This document shows, in pieces, positions 11,801 to 22,907 of a DNA stretch of 64,000 nucleotides. The translations under genes were made by a program, and so were the position numbers. The DNA comes from Ceratopteris richardii (lineage: Eukaryota > Streptophyta > Polypodiopsida > Polypodiales > Pteridaceae): positions 45,506,556 to 45,570,555 of the forward strand of contig CM035437.1 of NCBI GenBank assembly GCA_020310875.1, written 5' to 3'. Position 1 is the first letter of the stretch; every line of letters starts with the position of its first letter. The notes below the pieces were generated by a model. It was not told where the DNA came from. It searched no databases and saw nothing but the letters and a program-made list of their open reading frames with translations.

Positions 11801-12715
11801 TTCCCGATCAGTGGCATTCGGGGGGTGGAGTCTTGGAACCTCCAAACTGCAAGGCGGTTATGGAACAAGGGGTTCAAACAGTGGAAACAACTCTGGAAAC
11901 AAGAGACTAGCCAGTGGATTAGGTTCGAAGAATTGGATCCGAGACTTAGAGTTACCTTTGAGGAATGGACTCTTCTTCAAAGCAGGTGTTTAGCCTGGGA
12001 CCGCTCAACTACCCGCCTTCTCTGCGGTCAGGATCTTCCTTGCTTGGAGGGCCTCAAATGGAGCAATGGTAAGAAGCTATCCAGAATCCCCAACTTCAAA
12101 GAGGATTTAGATGTTCACCACACCCTTAACAAGAGATGGTGCCTTTCTTGGACCAAACTTCGGTGGGAGCTAAAATTCATGTCTATTTGGCACCCCCTAA
12201 TTGAGGTAAAAAAGTCCGTTCTCATGTGGCAGATCTTGCATAAAGGTATCTGGACCAATGCAAGGGCTAACAAAATCTGTGGTGTGCCGCCATGGTGCAA
12301 GCGTTGCCATCGGTGCATCAAAGATTTAGCTCACCTGTTCTTCGACTGCCCCAAGTCCCGTGTTATCTGGCATCACGTGACCCGAGTATTGAGACTCATG
12401 AGTCAAATCAACTGGCAACAAGTGATGTTGGGTGAGGCGATCGGCTGCTCATCGAGGCTGTGGAATGCCATCAGAGGTGAGGCTCTCTGGAAGATTTGGA
12501 GGGAGCGTTGTGCTGTCAATTTTGGCCAAACTCCTAAGGAATGGTCGATCGAGAAATCCTTGTTTCTCCTAGGTAAAAGAATCTCTCGAGTCAAGAGATC
12601 ACCACCGTTTAGACATCACTGTATTTATCTCCTCGAAAACAACAAGTGGAAACCCAAATGGGTCCCACATGAGGGTGATGATAATTTTATCCGCCTCATT
12701 TGTAATGCCCTGTAG
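8890..12715 (+). pseudogene. LINE 1 ORF2: endonuclease and reverse transcriptase
   Basis: ATG at 8890. The N-terminal apurinic-type endonuclease shows LQEIK (about 8998) and GDFNMV (about 9298). The RT begins near 10.2 kb (GKSPGPDG, WRPITML, KGRSILEAI), with KIDFDKAYDRLEWDF, the RQGCPLAP block and the catalytic FADDM (about 10978). A C-terminal zf-RVT-like motif with Cys/His (CKRCHRCIKDLAHLFFDC) lies near 12.3 kb. In target-primed reverse transcription this enzyme nicks DNA and copies LINE RNA. Damage: TAG at 9199-9201 and a one-base frameshift near 11025, just after the RT active site. Otherwise the reading is continuous to the stop at 12715, close to the usual 1,270 codons. Confidence 0.92.
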
Positions 12716-13719
12716 CTTGCCATACTCCTCCCCTGCATTGTGGGATTTGGGGGGTCCCATGGGCACTAGTCCCATTCACTTGTAACTTTTTCTCTTTATT
12801 ATAATTAGAGTCCGGGAGATTAGGCTAAGGCCGAACTTCCTTTATTTAAAAAAAAAAAAGCCACAATTTGCTTTTCTTTTTCATATTATATAAAAAAAAA
12901 GCAAAATGAAAAAACAAATAGTTTGTATTCAAGTGGTGAAACCGACAAGCATTGGAAAAAGGCTTCTTCACGTTACGTTTAGTGAACTATGTCCTTTTTC
13001 TCTTCGATGTTTCATGGAGATTGTGGAATTAGATTCCTTTTTACTCTTGAAAAGGGAAAAGGAAAGCAAGAGATTTTGAGTTCAATCCGTGACTTCCTCA
13101 TCTTCACACTTCCAAAAGGACCACATGGTACGTTAGTATGGAGAATGCCACCTTTAGAGTCTCATATGTGAAGTCTTGAAGGGTAGAAGGAGCTCCTACA
13201 CAAGGCAAAGGGCCCTACCATGAATGCATACGTAATCATCCATCTTTGGGTGTCATTGTTGTGGGATTCTTTAAGTCCCCTAGGAATTGGGGCATGCATC
13301 TCTTTGTTATCTGAATCATGTGGGGAATCACAAGGGGATCTTGTGAAAGTACATCCCAAATGCCATCAAAGTTTGGGTCGTTTGTAATTTCAAGGTTGAA
13401 ACTCTTGGATTGTGTAGAAAATGTTGGAGGCAAAACCAATTTTCATGTTGAGATCAAGAGTGTGAGTGATCAAAGGCTTTGGATACCCTTCGGTTGGGAA
13501 CATGAGAGAGCTTATCTCATAGTTTCACATATTTCAAGACCTAGAGCACACTCTCTCAGCCCCAACCTTCTTTTTTGTATGTGGCCAAGAGGCAACAAGA
13601 GATTGGGTTCCATGCATGAGAACACGAATGGATGATCACGAGCTTTTTCATATGCTCTTGTCTATTGAGGAATGTTCTCATACATCTAGAGGAGTAAGTG
13701 AAAAATAAGATTAGCCTAT

Positions 13720-13965
13720 ATCACTCTGTCTCTTTCTCTCTCTCTTTCTTTCTCTCTCTCAAGAGTAAGTGGAAAATAAGATTAGCCTATATCATTCTCT
13801 CTCTTTCTCTTTCTTTCTCTCTCTCTCTCCTAGGAGTAAGTGGAAAATAAGATTAGCCTATATCATTCTCTCTCTCTCTTTCTTTCTTTCTCTCTCAAGA
13901 GTATAAGATTAGCCTAGATCTCTCTCTCTCTTTCTTTCTCTCTCTCTCCGTCTCTTTTTGTTTTA
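13720..13965. repeat. Pyrimidine-rich tandem minisatellite
   Basis: Units of roughly 60-75 bp repeat three to four times. Each has a core GTGGAAAATAAGATTAGCCT followed by a (TC)n/(TTTC)n tract of variable length. Copies diverge mainly in pyrimidine-tract length, as expected from replication slippage. Confidence 0.85.
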
Positions 13966-14744
13966 AAGTTCGATCTTCAATGTACTCTTCCATTATCTTG
14001 AAATTTGAAAGTACAATTCACACAACTAAGAACCTCATTTTTCCCCACCTTGACGAGCAAACATGGATCCAATAAAAAAAAGAACAAAAACCAAACTATG
14101 GAGGTTTTTTCCCCTTTTGCTACATATGTTTTTTTTAATAGAAGTTCGACAAGCATACTACTCCAAACTTTAATTTTGAAAAAACAATTATACAACTTCT
14201 TCGAACTTTAATTTTGAAAAAACAACTATACAGGACTCAATATGCCACAAAGCAAAGGTTAGAAAAGATTGATTTTTACATATGTTTATTTCCTACTCTT
14301 CTTTATACGTTTTCCAACATTGCCATGTGGGACGTGAAATCTCGATGATTGAGGACACACATGCTAACTCTTAACCTCTTTCTCTCTCTATCGCCATCTC
14401 TCGAGTCTCTCAGACTCTCTCTTTCCCTCTCTCACGGTCTTACAATTGTTTGAGGTGATGGCAGAACCTTCTCTGTACTGAAGGTTTGACCATTCCACCC
14501 TTCTCCGCAAGCTCGATACAAAAAGCTAAAAAATCACGAGCTAAAAAATAATGTAAAAAATTATCGAGAAATTTGTGCACAGTTTTCGGATTTTTAAAAT
14601 ATATTTCGGAAAAGCTACTAGCAGCACTCGTGCATTCGGTTCTCGTGCATCGATGCCGACAGTAATGAGAATGAATAAACAAATAATTTATCAAATAAAG
14701 AAAGAAATAAGGTGGAAATTTTCGGTGGAAACAAGCTCGTCCAT

Positions 14745-14846
14745 CCGAATTTTGGAAATACTTTATATTTATATTAAATATACTGGCGTTGCTTTCCGAT
14801 TTTCGGAAATATTTTATATTTATATTAAATATAATGGCGTTGCTTT
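14745..14846. repeat. Tandem duplication, 51-bp unit
   Basis: Two adjacent copies run from CCGA-TTTTGGAAATA to GGCGTTGCTTT, including TTTATATTTATATTAAATAT. They differ at a handful of bases. No function is apparent. Confidence 0.85.
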
Positions 14847-15134
14847 TGGGCCTGACTCACGGCTACTGTTAAGATCTTTTTGGCGCGAACTGGAACATTA
14901 AATAAAATGCAATTATTATGACCCTCGTTATTTGATGTATAGTATTTACTGAATTTAGTAAAGTGGCATTGTTTTTCTCCTTTCTTGAGAAAAGAGCTTA
15001 CTCGAACTTACTCCGTTGAACGGACTGTTTGAGTTCGAGGTTTTTGGGCCGCGCCTCTTGCTCCTTCCCTCCCCCTCGTCTTGAGGGGGGGCTTTGTCCT
15101 TTCTCCTGCCCTGTTTCGGCCTTGGGCCCCCGAT

Positions 15135-16775
15135 ATGGCTCTGCATGAGGCATTGCGCGATGGCTTGCTAGACTCGAGGACTTGTGATGCAGAAAACCCT
15201 CTGAACTCGATGTTCAACCCTGTGTTCGAAGGATGTCATGGCTCGTCCCTACCATTGGGGGCTATCCCGAGTGGTGTGAAGGCTCCAGAAGAACAGCTAG
15301 GTGGTGTGACCACTCAATGCCTTGTGCAGGGCAACAGTAAGCTTGTGATGTCTCCTCAGAAACAGGTTGGTCTCTCTTATGCTACTGCAGTTCAGTCATC
15401 GGTCCGGGCTCCCTTCTCCATGTTCAATACTCAAGGACTGTCAGGTATTCACTCTACCTTTAGTAATAGCTGCGACAGAAAAAGAAAAGATAAAGTGATT
15501 GAGGGAGTCTCTAAGGACAAAGGTTCTCCTCACTTTATTAACGTGGAAGATTTTGAAGAGGATAAGGATGAATGCACTCTTATAATTGAAAGTTCCTCCT
15601 TAGAATCTTGGAATAATCATTTGTCTGAGAAGGTAGTGATTGGTCTTTGTCATGGTCCTCGGCCTGCTCAAGAAAACCTAAAATATTGGATAAAAATCAA
15701 CTGGGAAAGCAGAGGCTTATATGTCAAGCACATACAGTACCTCCCCAATAATTACTTTCTCTTCTTTTTTGAAGATGCCCATAATGCAATGCAGGTTATT
15801 GCAGAAGGTCACTGGATCATAAGGAATACTCCTATTTCCTTCTTTAAATGGCATCCTGGCTTTAATCCTAGGGGGGCTAAACCCACCAAGGTTCCTGTTT
15901 GGGTAGAACTACCTGACTTGCCTGTTGAATTCTATCCCTGGCTTGAACAATTGGGTAATCTCATTGGTAAAGTCTTGGGACAGAAACCTAAAAATGGATT
16001 CAATCCTAAATGGGACCCTCAAATGCTTATCGAAGTTGACACTTCTAAAAATATTAAATCTGTTCTAGTTCTAAAGAATTCTGAAGGTCTTAAGCTGCAT
16101 GAACAGAAGGTCTCGTATAGGAACCTACCTAATGCCTGTTTTAATTGTTATAAGCAAGGACATCTGATCAGAGATTGCCCTAGCCTGATGGTAAATAAAA
16201 TCAAAGAGCACAATAATGATGCTAACATGAAGCCAGTTGTTAATAATACAAAAGATGAGGCTGCTCTTTCTGATCAGACTGTTAAAAAAAATTCTTTTAA
16301 GAATAAGAGAAAAACCACTAGTTTTGGGCAGAAACCTGAGGTGTTGGTTAAAGAAATTAGTAATCCTTATCAAATTCTTGAAGATTCTGATAATTCGGAA
16401 GTTGCAGGTACAGGAAGTATTAGTAAGGATAATCCTGGACTTATTTCCCCGGTGCATATTGTTAACAATGGTGAAGATTCAGGTTGGACCGTTGTTGGTA
16501 AAAGAGGTAGTAGTAAAACTTCTGGTATTCTCCCTACTCTCTCTGGTATGAATGATGATATAGGAAATAATTCCAAAACCAGTGATGATATTTTTGTTGA
16601 TCAACTGAACAAAAGTGATGAAGTCTTAATGCAGGATGAACTAGATCCTACCAATATGGATGTGACTATGGCATCTGACAGTCCACTTGCTAAAGAAAAG
16701 ACCAAATCAAAAAGAAAAGAGGTGGTCAGAAGCTCCACCTCGGCAGTCAAACCTCTCAAGAACCATAAGAAGTAA
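15135..16775 (+). CDS. LINE 2 ORF1 protein (DUF4283 plus CCHC knuckle), open
   Basis: Uninterrupted frame of 546 codons from the first ATG (15135). An N-terminal low-complexity segment is followed by the DUF4283-like region (about 15600-16060; LKYWIKINWESRGLY, FFKWHPGF, PVWVELPDLP), the knuckle CFNCYKQGHLIRDCP (about 16135-16180) and a Ser/Lys/Asp-rich tail ending in basic residues. Expected role: RNA binding in the LINE ribonucleoprotein. ORF2 starts 23 bases downstream, so the TAATG coupling of LINE 1 is absent. The frame extends upstream to 15081 without an ATG. The partner ORF2 is broken, so this protein could only act in trans. Confidence 0.85.
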   Translation: MALHEALRDGLLDSRTCDAENPLNSMFNPVFEGCHGSSLPLGAIPSGVKAPEEQLGGVTTQCLVQGNSKLVMSPQKQVGLSYATAVQSSVRAPFSMFNTQGLSGIHSTFSNSCDRKRKDKVIEGVSKDKGSPHFINVEDFEEDKDECTLIIESSSLESWNNHLSEKVVIGLCHGPRPAQENLKYWIKINWESRGLYVKHIQYLPNNYFLFFFEDAHNAMQVIAEGHWIIRNTPISFFKWHPGFNPRGAKPTKVPVWVELPDLPVEFYPWLEQLGNLIGKVLGQKPKNGFNPKWDPQMLIEVDTSKNIKSVLVLKNSEGLKLHEQKVSYRNLPNACFNCYKQGHLIRDCPSLMVNKIKEHNNDANMKPVVNNTKDEAALSDQTVKKNSFKNKRKTTSFGQKPEVLVKEISNPYQILEDSDNSEVAGTGSISKDNPGLISPVHIVNNGEDSGWTVVGKRGSSKTSGILPTLSGMNDDIGNNSKTSDDIFVDQLNKSDEVLMQDELDPTNMDVTMASDSPLAKEKTKSKRKEVVRSSTSAVKPLKNHKK

Positions 16776-16798
16776 CTCCTTTCCTCCTGCTGTTTTTT

Positions 16799-19700
16799 AT
16801 GGATTGTCTCAAAATCGTTTCCCTTAATACGAAAGGTCTAACAGACCCGGTCAGAAGTAAAATTCTAAACAAATGGTTAACTGATGCCTCCTTGAGGCCT
16901 GATTTTATTTGTCTTCAGGAAATTAAAAGTAATGGCTACCACCTTACTACTAATCTTAAAGCTGTTAGCAGTTGTTCCTCTTGGTTTCATACCAACCACT
17001 GTGGTAAGGGTGGTGCTGCTATAGGAGTCAATGCCAACCTGTATAATTTGATTGAAGAAGTTCTGCTTAGTAACACCAATCAATGGGTGGCTATCAGATG
17101 TAAGGAACCCTTGAATTTCACCATTGTTTGTGTCTATGCTGATAACTGTTCTGCTATCAGAACCAAGTGTTGGGAAGAAATTGGCAAACTCTCTGGAGAT
17201 GTCATTCTCACTGGGGATTTCAACATGGTCACCAACTCGGGTGACAGGAACGGTAACATAAATAACATCCTTTCTGGTAATGAAAAAAATGTTTGGTTTA
17301 ATATGATTCTTAAGCATAATCTCATTGACTTATCTATCAACACTGGTCATACCTGGAACAATAGGAACGACAGTAAGTTTTTGTCTGCTAGACTTGACAG
17401 GTTGTATATGAGTACTAATAGGGTTCAGTCCTTTTGGAATTATCACTGTGATGTTGATCCCTCTTTGCAACTGTCTGATCATATTCCTTTAGTTGCTAAG
17501 TTTATGAGTAATAACCCTAGCTACAGGGCTGGATGGCCTCACTTTGATATGTCCTTGATTAAAATTCCCATTGTGAAAGATCATATCAACTGTATTTTCA
17601 AGAAGCATTTTTTCAAGGGATGTTCCCCTTTCAAAGCCTGGGAGGAGGCAATCAAAGAAGTGCAGTGTGCCCTTACTATGTATAAAAGAAAGGCTAAACT
17701 CACTAGGTATAAGAGAAGGATGATGATTATTAAGGAGATTGAGAACATAAGGAACTCTAAAACTCCTGACCAAGTGAAAAATCAGAAGATCCTTGAGTGC
17801 CAGGAAAAAATAAGGCATGAAGATTATCTTCTTGCTCGTGGTGCCCTTGTCACGTCTAGAGAATTTTGGGCTGGTAAAATTGATAAGCCTAACAAGCATA
17901 TGTTTGATCTTATGAGAAAGAAAAAAACCAGGGACTTCATCCCCCTGGTTAAAAAAAGTAATGGTGATTTTACTACTTGCTTAGAAGAAAACCTTCAGGA
18001 GGTTGTCTGCTTCTTTACCAATGTTTTCTCTGTTCCTCCCAAGAGAGGGGACCACATCTGGAGTGCAAGAGCTGCCATTGCCCAGAGAAGGAAGAAAATG
18101 GTTCCTCCTGGCTTGGTCTCCCTCCTTGATCTCCCCCTCTCTGCTGGTGAGGTTAGAGAAACCATTTGTAAATTGAGGCCTGGCAAGTCTCCTGGTCATG
18201 ATGGTATCCCCAATGAATTTTTTCAAGAGTTCAAAGAAGTTTTGGTGCCCATTATTCTTTGGATCTGGCAGGAAGCCATGAGAAGAGGAACTCTTTCTGC
18301 CTTCATTAATACTGGTGTCATTAAGTTGATACACAAAAGAGGTTCTAAAGAAGATCTTAACAACTAGAGACCTATCTCCTGTCTGACTTCTCTTTATAAA
18401 ATCTTTGCCTCCTCCCTTGCTAGAAGGTTGAGTCCTTTGATGGATAGTATCATTCTTCCAGAGCAGAAAGGTTTTATTAAAGGTAGGTTTATTCTTGATG
18501 CTATCATTTCCATGTGGGAAGGGTATGAGTAAACCAAAGAGATGAACATTGACACCTTTTTCTTCAAAATTGATTTTGACAAGGCTTATGACAGGATTGA
18601 TTGGGAGTTTATTCTTCAATCCCTTCATGACATTGGTTTGGGTAAAAGGTTTATTAAGTACACTAGCATCTTGTTTGGTAATGCTCATTCTAAAGTAGCT
18701 ATGAATGGTCAGCTTTCTTCTCCCTTTAAGCTTTGTAGATCTATTCGTCAGGGTTGTCCTTTAGCTCCCCTTCTCTTTGCTATCACGTCTGATGCTCTTG
18801 GGTGGCTTGTGAAATACTCTATCAATCAAAATTACATCAAGGGTATTGAGATTCCCCAAGCCCATTCCCAATTGTGTCTTCAAACATTTGCTGATGATAC
18901 AAACCTTATTATGAAAGCTGAGGAGTCTTCTGCTGATGCTTTTCTTCAGTGTCTTAATACCTTTTGCTTGGCCAGTGGTTCTGTTGTTAATCATGAAAAG
19001 ACTGGTTTTTTTTCCTCTAATGGCTGTATTCCAGAATGTGTTAAAATGGCAGGTTGTGATATCATAAAAAAAGGCTCTGTGTTCAGGTTGTTGGGCATCC
19101 CCATGGGCTTTGAAATCACTCAAGAACAAAGATGGAACTGGGTCCTGGACAAGTTTAGAAAAAAAAATTTTAAGTGGATTGATTTTCAGACTAATATTGC
19201 TCAAAGATCCTTTGTTCTCAAACATTATATTCTTCCTTGTCTAACCTACTTCTTGTCTTGTTGGCATCCTAACAAGAAACAGCTGGCTCATGCTATCTCT
19301 CTTGCTCGAAGATTTTTATGGGGAGAAAATAAGATTCCCAAGGTGGCCTGGAATACCTGTTGCATGAGGAAGTCTGAAGGTGGACTAGGATTGATTTGTC
19401 CTTCCAGAATGGCTACTCAGATGGCAGCTAAATGGATATGTAGGGCAGTCTCTTCTAATGATTTCTGGGCCTGTCTCATCAAAAGGAATATTCCTAAATT
19501 CTGGATTGCAGATAATAAGTGTTGGACAAATTTTGATATCTGGGATGTTGTTGTCTCTCCTGCTATTTTTGTGCCCAAAGGAAGTATGCTTATTTGTAAC
19601 TTTTGGAAGTCTTGGATGACTATTAAAAGGGAGTACAGATTACCTGTTTGGTTTCAGTTTAACTACTCTTTTTTATTGCAGGACTCTATTTGGATAGGAT

Positions 19701-20633
19701 GGCATGTTAAAGAAACCAGCACCTCCTTCCCTATCAGGTGGAACAAATGTAGAAGGAAGGGATTCAGCAAATGGAACGATCTGATGAGCAATGGTAATCT
19801 ACTTGATGATAGACAAATTTTAAACATTGATTCCTTGTCTGTTGCATGTAAACAGATTCTGCAAGACAAAAAGACTGTGCTGATGGAAAAGATGGCTACT
19901 AATATGTGGGAGAAGACTGTCAGTCTTGATGAAGTTTCTCAGGATATGTTCAACAACTTCAAAAGATCTGGCAACAGTATCAGGCTGCTGATTGGAAGAC
20001 TTAACAGGAAGTGGTCTCTATTCTGGACTACTCATCAATGGAGATACAGATTTCAGTGTGTTTGGGCCTTTCCTTTGGCCATTAAACACTCCTACCTTCT
20101 GTGGTTGATCCTTCATAGGGGCATATGGACTGGAAGCAAGGCCAGGGAATTTAAAATTGATGCAGGAAACTGTCATTTCTGTGGCAAGAATGAGGATTTG
20201 GAACACCTATTTGAAAAAATGCAAGAATTCTGCCAGATACTGGAATGTGTTCTACCTTTACTGTCAAACTGCTGGAATTAAACCCCCAAACTCCAGAGCT
20301 CTTCTTATTGGAGAAGCTAATAGAATGGACATTGTGCTTTGGCAATTGTTGAGAGCTCACATCCTGTGGGCTATCTGGAAAGACAGGAACAGTAAAATTT
20401 TTGATAAACATTGTAAGGATCATTTTTTCCCTTGTATGATGGGAATGAATAGTCTTATTGATTGGTGTCTCAGAATCTCCTGTAGAAGCTCCTTAGGTGA
20501 TGTTAACCCTCATTCATTGATTAAAAAGTACCCTTGTAATATGTGGAGATCCAAATTACTTCAATCTCATTCTGTAACTAGAGATAATATGACCACATTC
20601 ATCAGGTGGCATATTGAAGGACTTAAGTTGTAA
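16799..20633 (+). pseudogene. LINE 2 ORF2: endonuclease and reverse transcriptase (broken)
   Basis: ATG 16799. Endonuclease motifs LQEIK (about 16913) and GDFNMV (about 17215) are followed by RT motifs GKSPGHDGIPNEFF, KIDFDKAYDRIDWEF, RQGCPLAPLLF and FADDTNLI (about 18890), then a zf-RVT-like CHFCGKNEDLEHLF near 20.2 kb. Damage: in-frame TAG at 18365-18367, where LINE 1 has the Trp of NWRPI, TAA at 18530-18532, and a frameshift in an A-run near 20215. After the shift, frame 20157-20633 carries the C-terminus. All stops lie in one otherwise continuous frame, so decay is recent. Confidence 0.92.
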
Positions 20634-20816
20634 GTGTTCCCTTCCTTTTGGAAGGCTCACTGTTCTTTTTTTTTTTCTCTTGCATCAATTTTAAATTTCC
20701 TGCTTCTTCAAAAAAAAAAAAAAGAAAAGAGCATGTTCATTGTCTTTTAGGGAAAAGAACATGTTCATTGTCTTTTTAAGGAACGAGGTCCTTCACACGA
20801 AACCTCTTATTATGTT

Positions 20817-21450
20817 TTTTTTTTTTTGAATGGAGGTTCAGCCAAAGTCTCGGATTTTGGACATCCTGCTTTGGAACATTTGGAGAGGTCACATTCTCTC
20901 GAACATTTGGCTTAGCAGAAATAATGCCACCCTTGATAAAGGAAAAAAGAACTTCCTATTTCCCTTCCTAAAAAGCTTAAAAAAGTCTCTTTGGTTTGTA
21001 TTAGAAATATTACCTATGCCCCCATGCAAAGTTCTGATGTATTTAAGATCATGGCTGAGAATAGGTCCTCCAAGTGGAGGGAACTTATTTCTGCTCAATA
21101 TTCTTTATAAGAATTTCCATGACTCTGGATTTGTAATTGCTTCTGGCAATGGTGACTCCTGCCCTAAGCACAGAATGTACCTCCTATCATTAATATAATT
21201 TTCTTGCTTTTTTCAAAAAAAAAACTCAGATTTTAATTTTGAAATTGCAATTGTATAAGTGAATGAGCATAATATTCATGAGACCTCTCATATCCCAAAA
21301 ACAAGGGCTAGACTGCTCGAAGGTGACACAAGAGAGAACTGATTTCAATAGGAATATCATGGGTTTTTTACGCTGCTTTATGCTCACACTGTCCTGGTGA
21401 TAGTGGGGATTGAGCTCTCGCCCCCGCCTCAAGAGGCGAAAGGCCCAACC
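20817..21450 (-). mobile_element. tRNA-derived SINE, copy S2, split by a LINE tail
   Basis: A perfect 16-bp TSD AACCTCTTATTATGTT lies at 20801-20816 and 21451-21466. The minus-strand order is tRNA-like head (GGTTGGGCCTTTCGCC, B-box-like GAGCTCAATCCCC), body, then A-tail (T-run on the plus strand at about 20815-20827). Bases 20859-21224 are a foreign LINE piece; without it the SINE is about 270 bp, matching S1 and S3. Confidence 0.9.
20859..21224 (+). pseudogene. 5'-truncated LINE tail inside SINE S2
   Basis: The frame reads ILLWNIWRGHILSNIWLSRN, matching the ILWAIWKDRN region at the C-terminus of LINE 2 ORF2, and ends in an A-run (21215-21224). CTCGGATTTT (20849-20858) and CTCAGATTTT (21225-21234) are a probable TSD with one later change. 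Only the last part of ORF2 and the 3' UTR were copied, typical of aborted target-primed reverse transcription. Confidence 0.8.
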
Positions 21451-21466
21451 AACCTCTTATTATGTT

Positions 21467-22556
21467 ATAAAGGTGGGGTCATGCTAGATAGAAATTCTAT
21501 AATTTTAAATAGAAGTTAGATCATCGAGATCTACTCTTTCAGATTAGTTTAAATTAGTTGGAAAGTGTAATCAAAGGTGAGCATAGGACTCACGGACCCC
21601 TTGAATCCCACAAAATAGGGATGAAATACCTAGCAATTACTAAGATATAGAGTCTAAAAGTGCACTAAGTTAGACATTAGAAAAAGATGGCCTTAAAGCT
21701 ACATGACATAACTGATTTTAAACTCGATAATTTGAAGGCTCAATGATTCCCTGATGAAGAGTGTCCTTTCCCAATCCACAAGCGTTGAGCCCTTGCTCCT
21801 AGCCTTGAGAATTGAACATTCAATTATAGAAAAAGTGCACTTCGCATCATAGAAACAACTTTTTTTTTGGGGGGCTGAAGGGGGATTTTTATCTTTTCTT
21901 TTTATAGCTTTGAAATTTTGAAAGGAAAAGGCACACACACTCGATTCCTTTTATCTATCATTTTTTGAAATTTATCTCAATTTGTTAATGAGTTTTAAAC
22001 CACTATGCATTGTTTTTTTTAGGAAAACATGACGTTCATCTATTTTAAAGAAAATTTGATCTTTTGTTCTACTCTTCTTAAAACGGCATAATACCCAATG
22101 AACCTCTCAAATCTCACAGAAGCAAGGGTAGAACACCTAGCACCTATTGTAGAAAGATCTACTCTTGCATTTTTCTTATTGCTTCTCAAGAATGGAAATT
22201 GTAAACGTAAAACCTCTCATGTAGTGCTATGAGAGTGGATTCACATGGAGTAGAAAGTTTGAGCCTCTCACGATCATTGAAGGGTATGAGTGTGGGCTCA
22301 CATTATTTCTTGTGGGATATTATGCCTCTTATTACAAACTAACTTAGACGTCTAAGTTTGCATGGGTTGTAAGGGACCCATATTGTATTGACTACTAGGT
22401 CTAAGGTTCAAACGTTGAATATGGATTGATGTATTACCCTTGCAAAGTGAGCTTGAAAGGGGATCCCTAGGGTGTGTGTGTGTTGTAAGGGTCCCTAGGG
22501 TAGGGGGTGTAGTGTACTCTTAGGTCAATCTTTCAAGCATAACTAGAAGAGTAGGG
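21467..22556. other. SINE-derived debris, no gene
   Basis: Pieces of the S1-S3 SINE body recur at about 21500-21650 and 22080-22150 (CATAGTACCC- and ATCCCACA-like words with an AGGG tract) without intact ends. No coding region is recognisable. Confidence 0.45.
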
Positions 22557-22571
22557 GGATGCATGTGTTCT

Positions 22572-22888
22572 TTTTTTTTTATTTTGTTTAAAAAAATGGA
22601 GGTTTGATCAAGGCCTACTCCTCCAAGCTTTAACTTTGAAATTGCAACTGTACAAGGAAGGGCATAGTACCCATGGGACCCCCCTTATCCCACAAGAACA
22701 GGGGTTTACATAGCTGGGTTAGACTGTGGTCACAACTACCGTGGGGCATGACAAACGGTGGCACATCAACCACAAGATACAACTTTCCACGATAAACATG
22801 TCCCTTATTTGTTGTCGGCGGGGGTTGAACCCTCGCCTCTGCCTCAAGAGGCAAGAGGCCCAACCACCCGGATAAGCGACCTAGGAGA
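22572..22888 (-). mobile_element. tRNA-derived SINE, copy S3 (intact)
   Basis: A perfect 15-bp TSD GGATGCATGTGTTCT lies at 22557-22571 and 22889-22903 (a few more bases if the T-run is counted). The minus strand starts with a tRNA-like head (GGTGGTTGGGCCTCTTGCC and B box AGGGTTCAACCCC), followed by a body of about 220 bp and an A-tail (T-run at 22572-22580). It is the reference copy for S1 and S2. The minus-strand frame at 22630-22917 is incidental. Confidence 0.92.
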
Positions 22889-22907
22889 GGATGCATGTGT
22901 TCTTTTT

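Larger units (their letters stand above)
6546..12859 (+). mobile_element. Full-length L1 LINE (LINE 1), 6.3 kb
   Basis: The boundaries come from a perfect TSD GCCACAATTTG at 6535-6545 and 12860-12870 (17 bp if the shared A6 is counted). The order is a 1-kb 5' UTR, ORF1 with CCHC knuckle, ORF2 with endonuclease, RT and C-terminal zinc motif, a short 3' UTR and a poly(A) end (about 12848-12859). A complete 5' end is unusual, since most LINE copies are 5'-truncated. Two in-frame stops and one frameshift make it inactive, but decay is light. Confidence 0.93.
12871..14987. other. Gene-free spacer between the two LINEs
   Basis: No recognisable gene. It contains the pyrimidine-rich tandem array (13720-13965), fragments resembling the S1-S3 SINE body (about 13966-14030 and 14125-14230, the latter with a duplicated AACTTTAATTTTGAAAAAAC block) and a 51-bp tandem duplication (14745-14846). 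The frames here lack known motifs. Confidence 0.55.
14998..20722 (+). mobile_element. Near-full-length L1 LINE (LINE 2), 5.7 kb
   Basis: It carries ORF1, ORF2, a short 3' UTR and a terminal A-run (about 20710-20723). AGAAAAGAGC flanks it at 14988-14997 and 20723-20732, a likely TSD; because the motif is A-rich, confidence in the ends is moderate. The leader is only about 140 bp to the first ATG, much shorter than in LINE 1, so slight 5' truncation is possible. It is more AT-rich and a different subfamily from LINE 1. Confidence 0.8.

Noticed and set aside
11338..11877. 179-codon minus-strand frame inside LINE 1
   Set aside because: Antisense shadow of the ORF2 RT region, without independent support.
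13318..13635. 105-codon plus-strand frame
   Set aside because: No recognisable domain and overlapping minus-strand frames of equal quality; cannot be supported as a gene.
17981..18688. 235-codon minus-strand frame inside LINE 2
   Set aside because: Antisense shadow of ORF2 crossing its RT start; no known domain.
20730..20785. Possible mobile element marked by two copies of ACATGTTCATTGTCTTTT-like sequence
   Set aside because: A simple short tandem duplication next to the LINE 2 target site; no ends or TSD.
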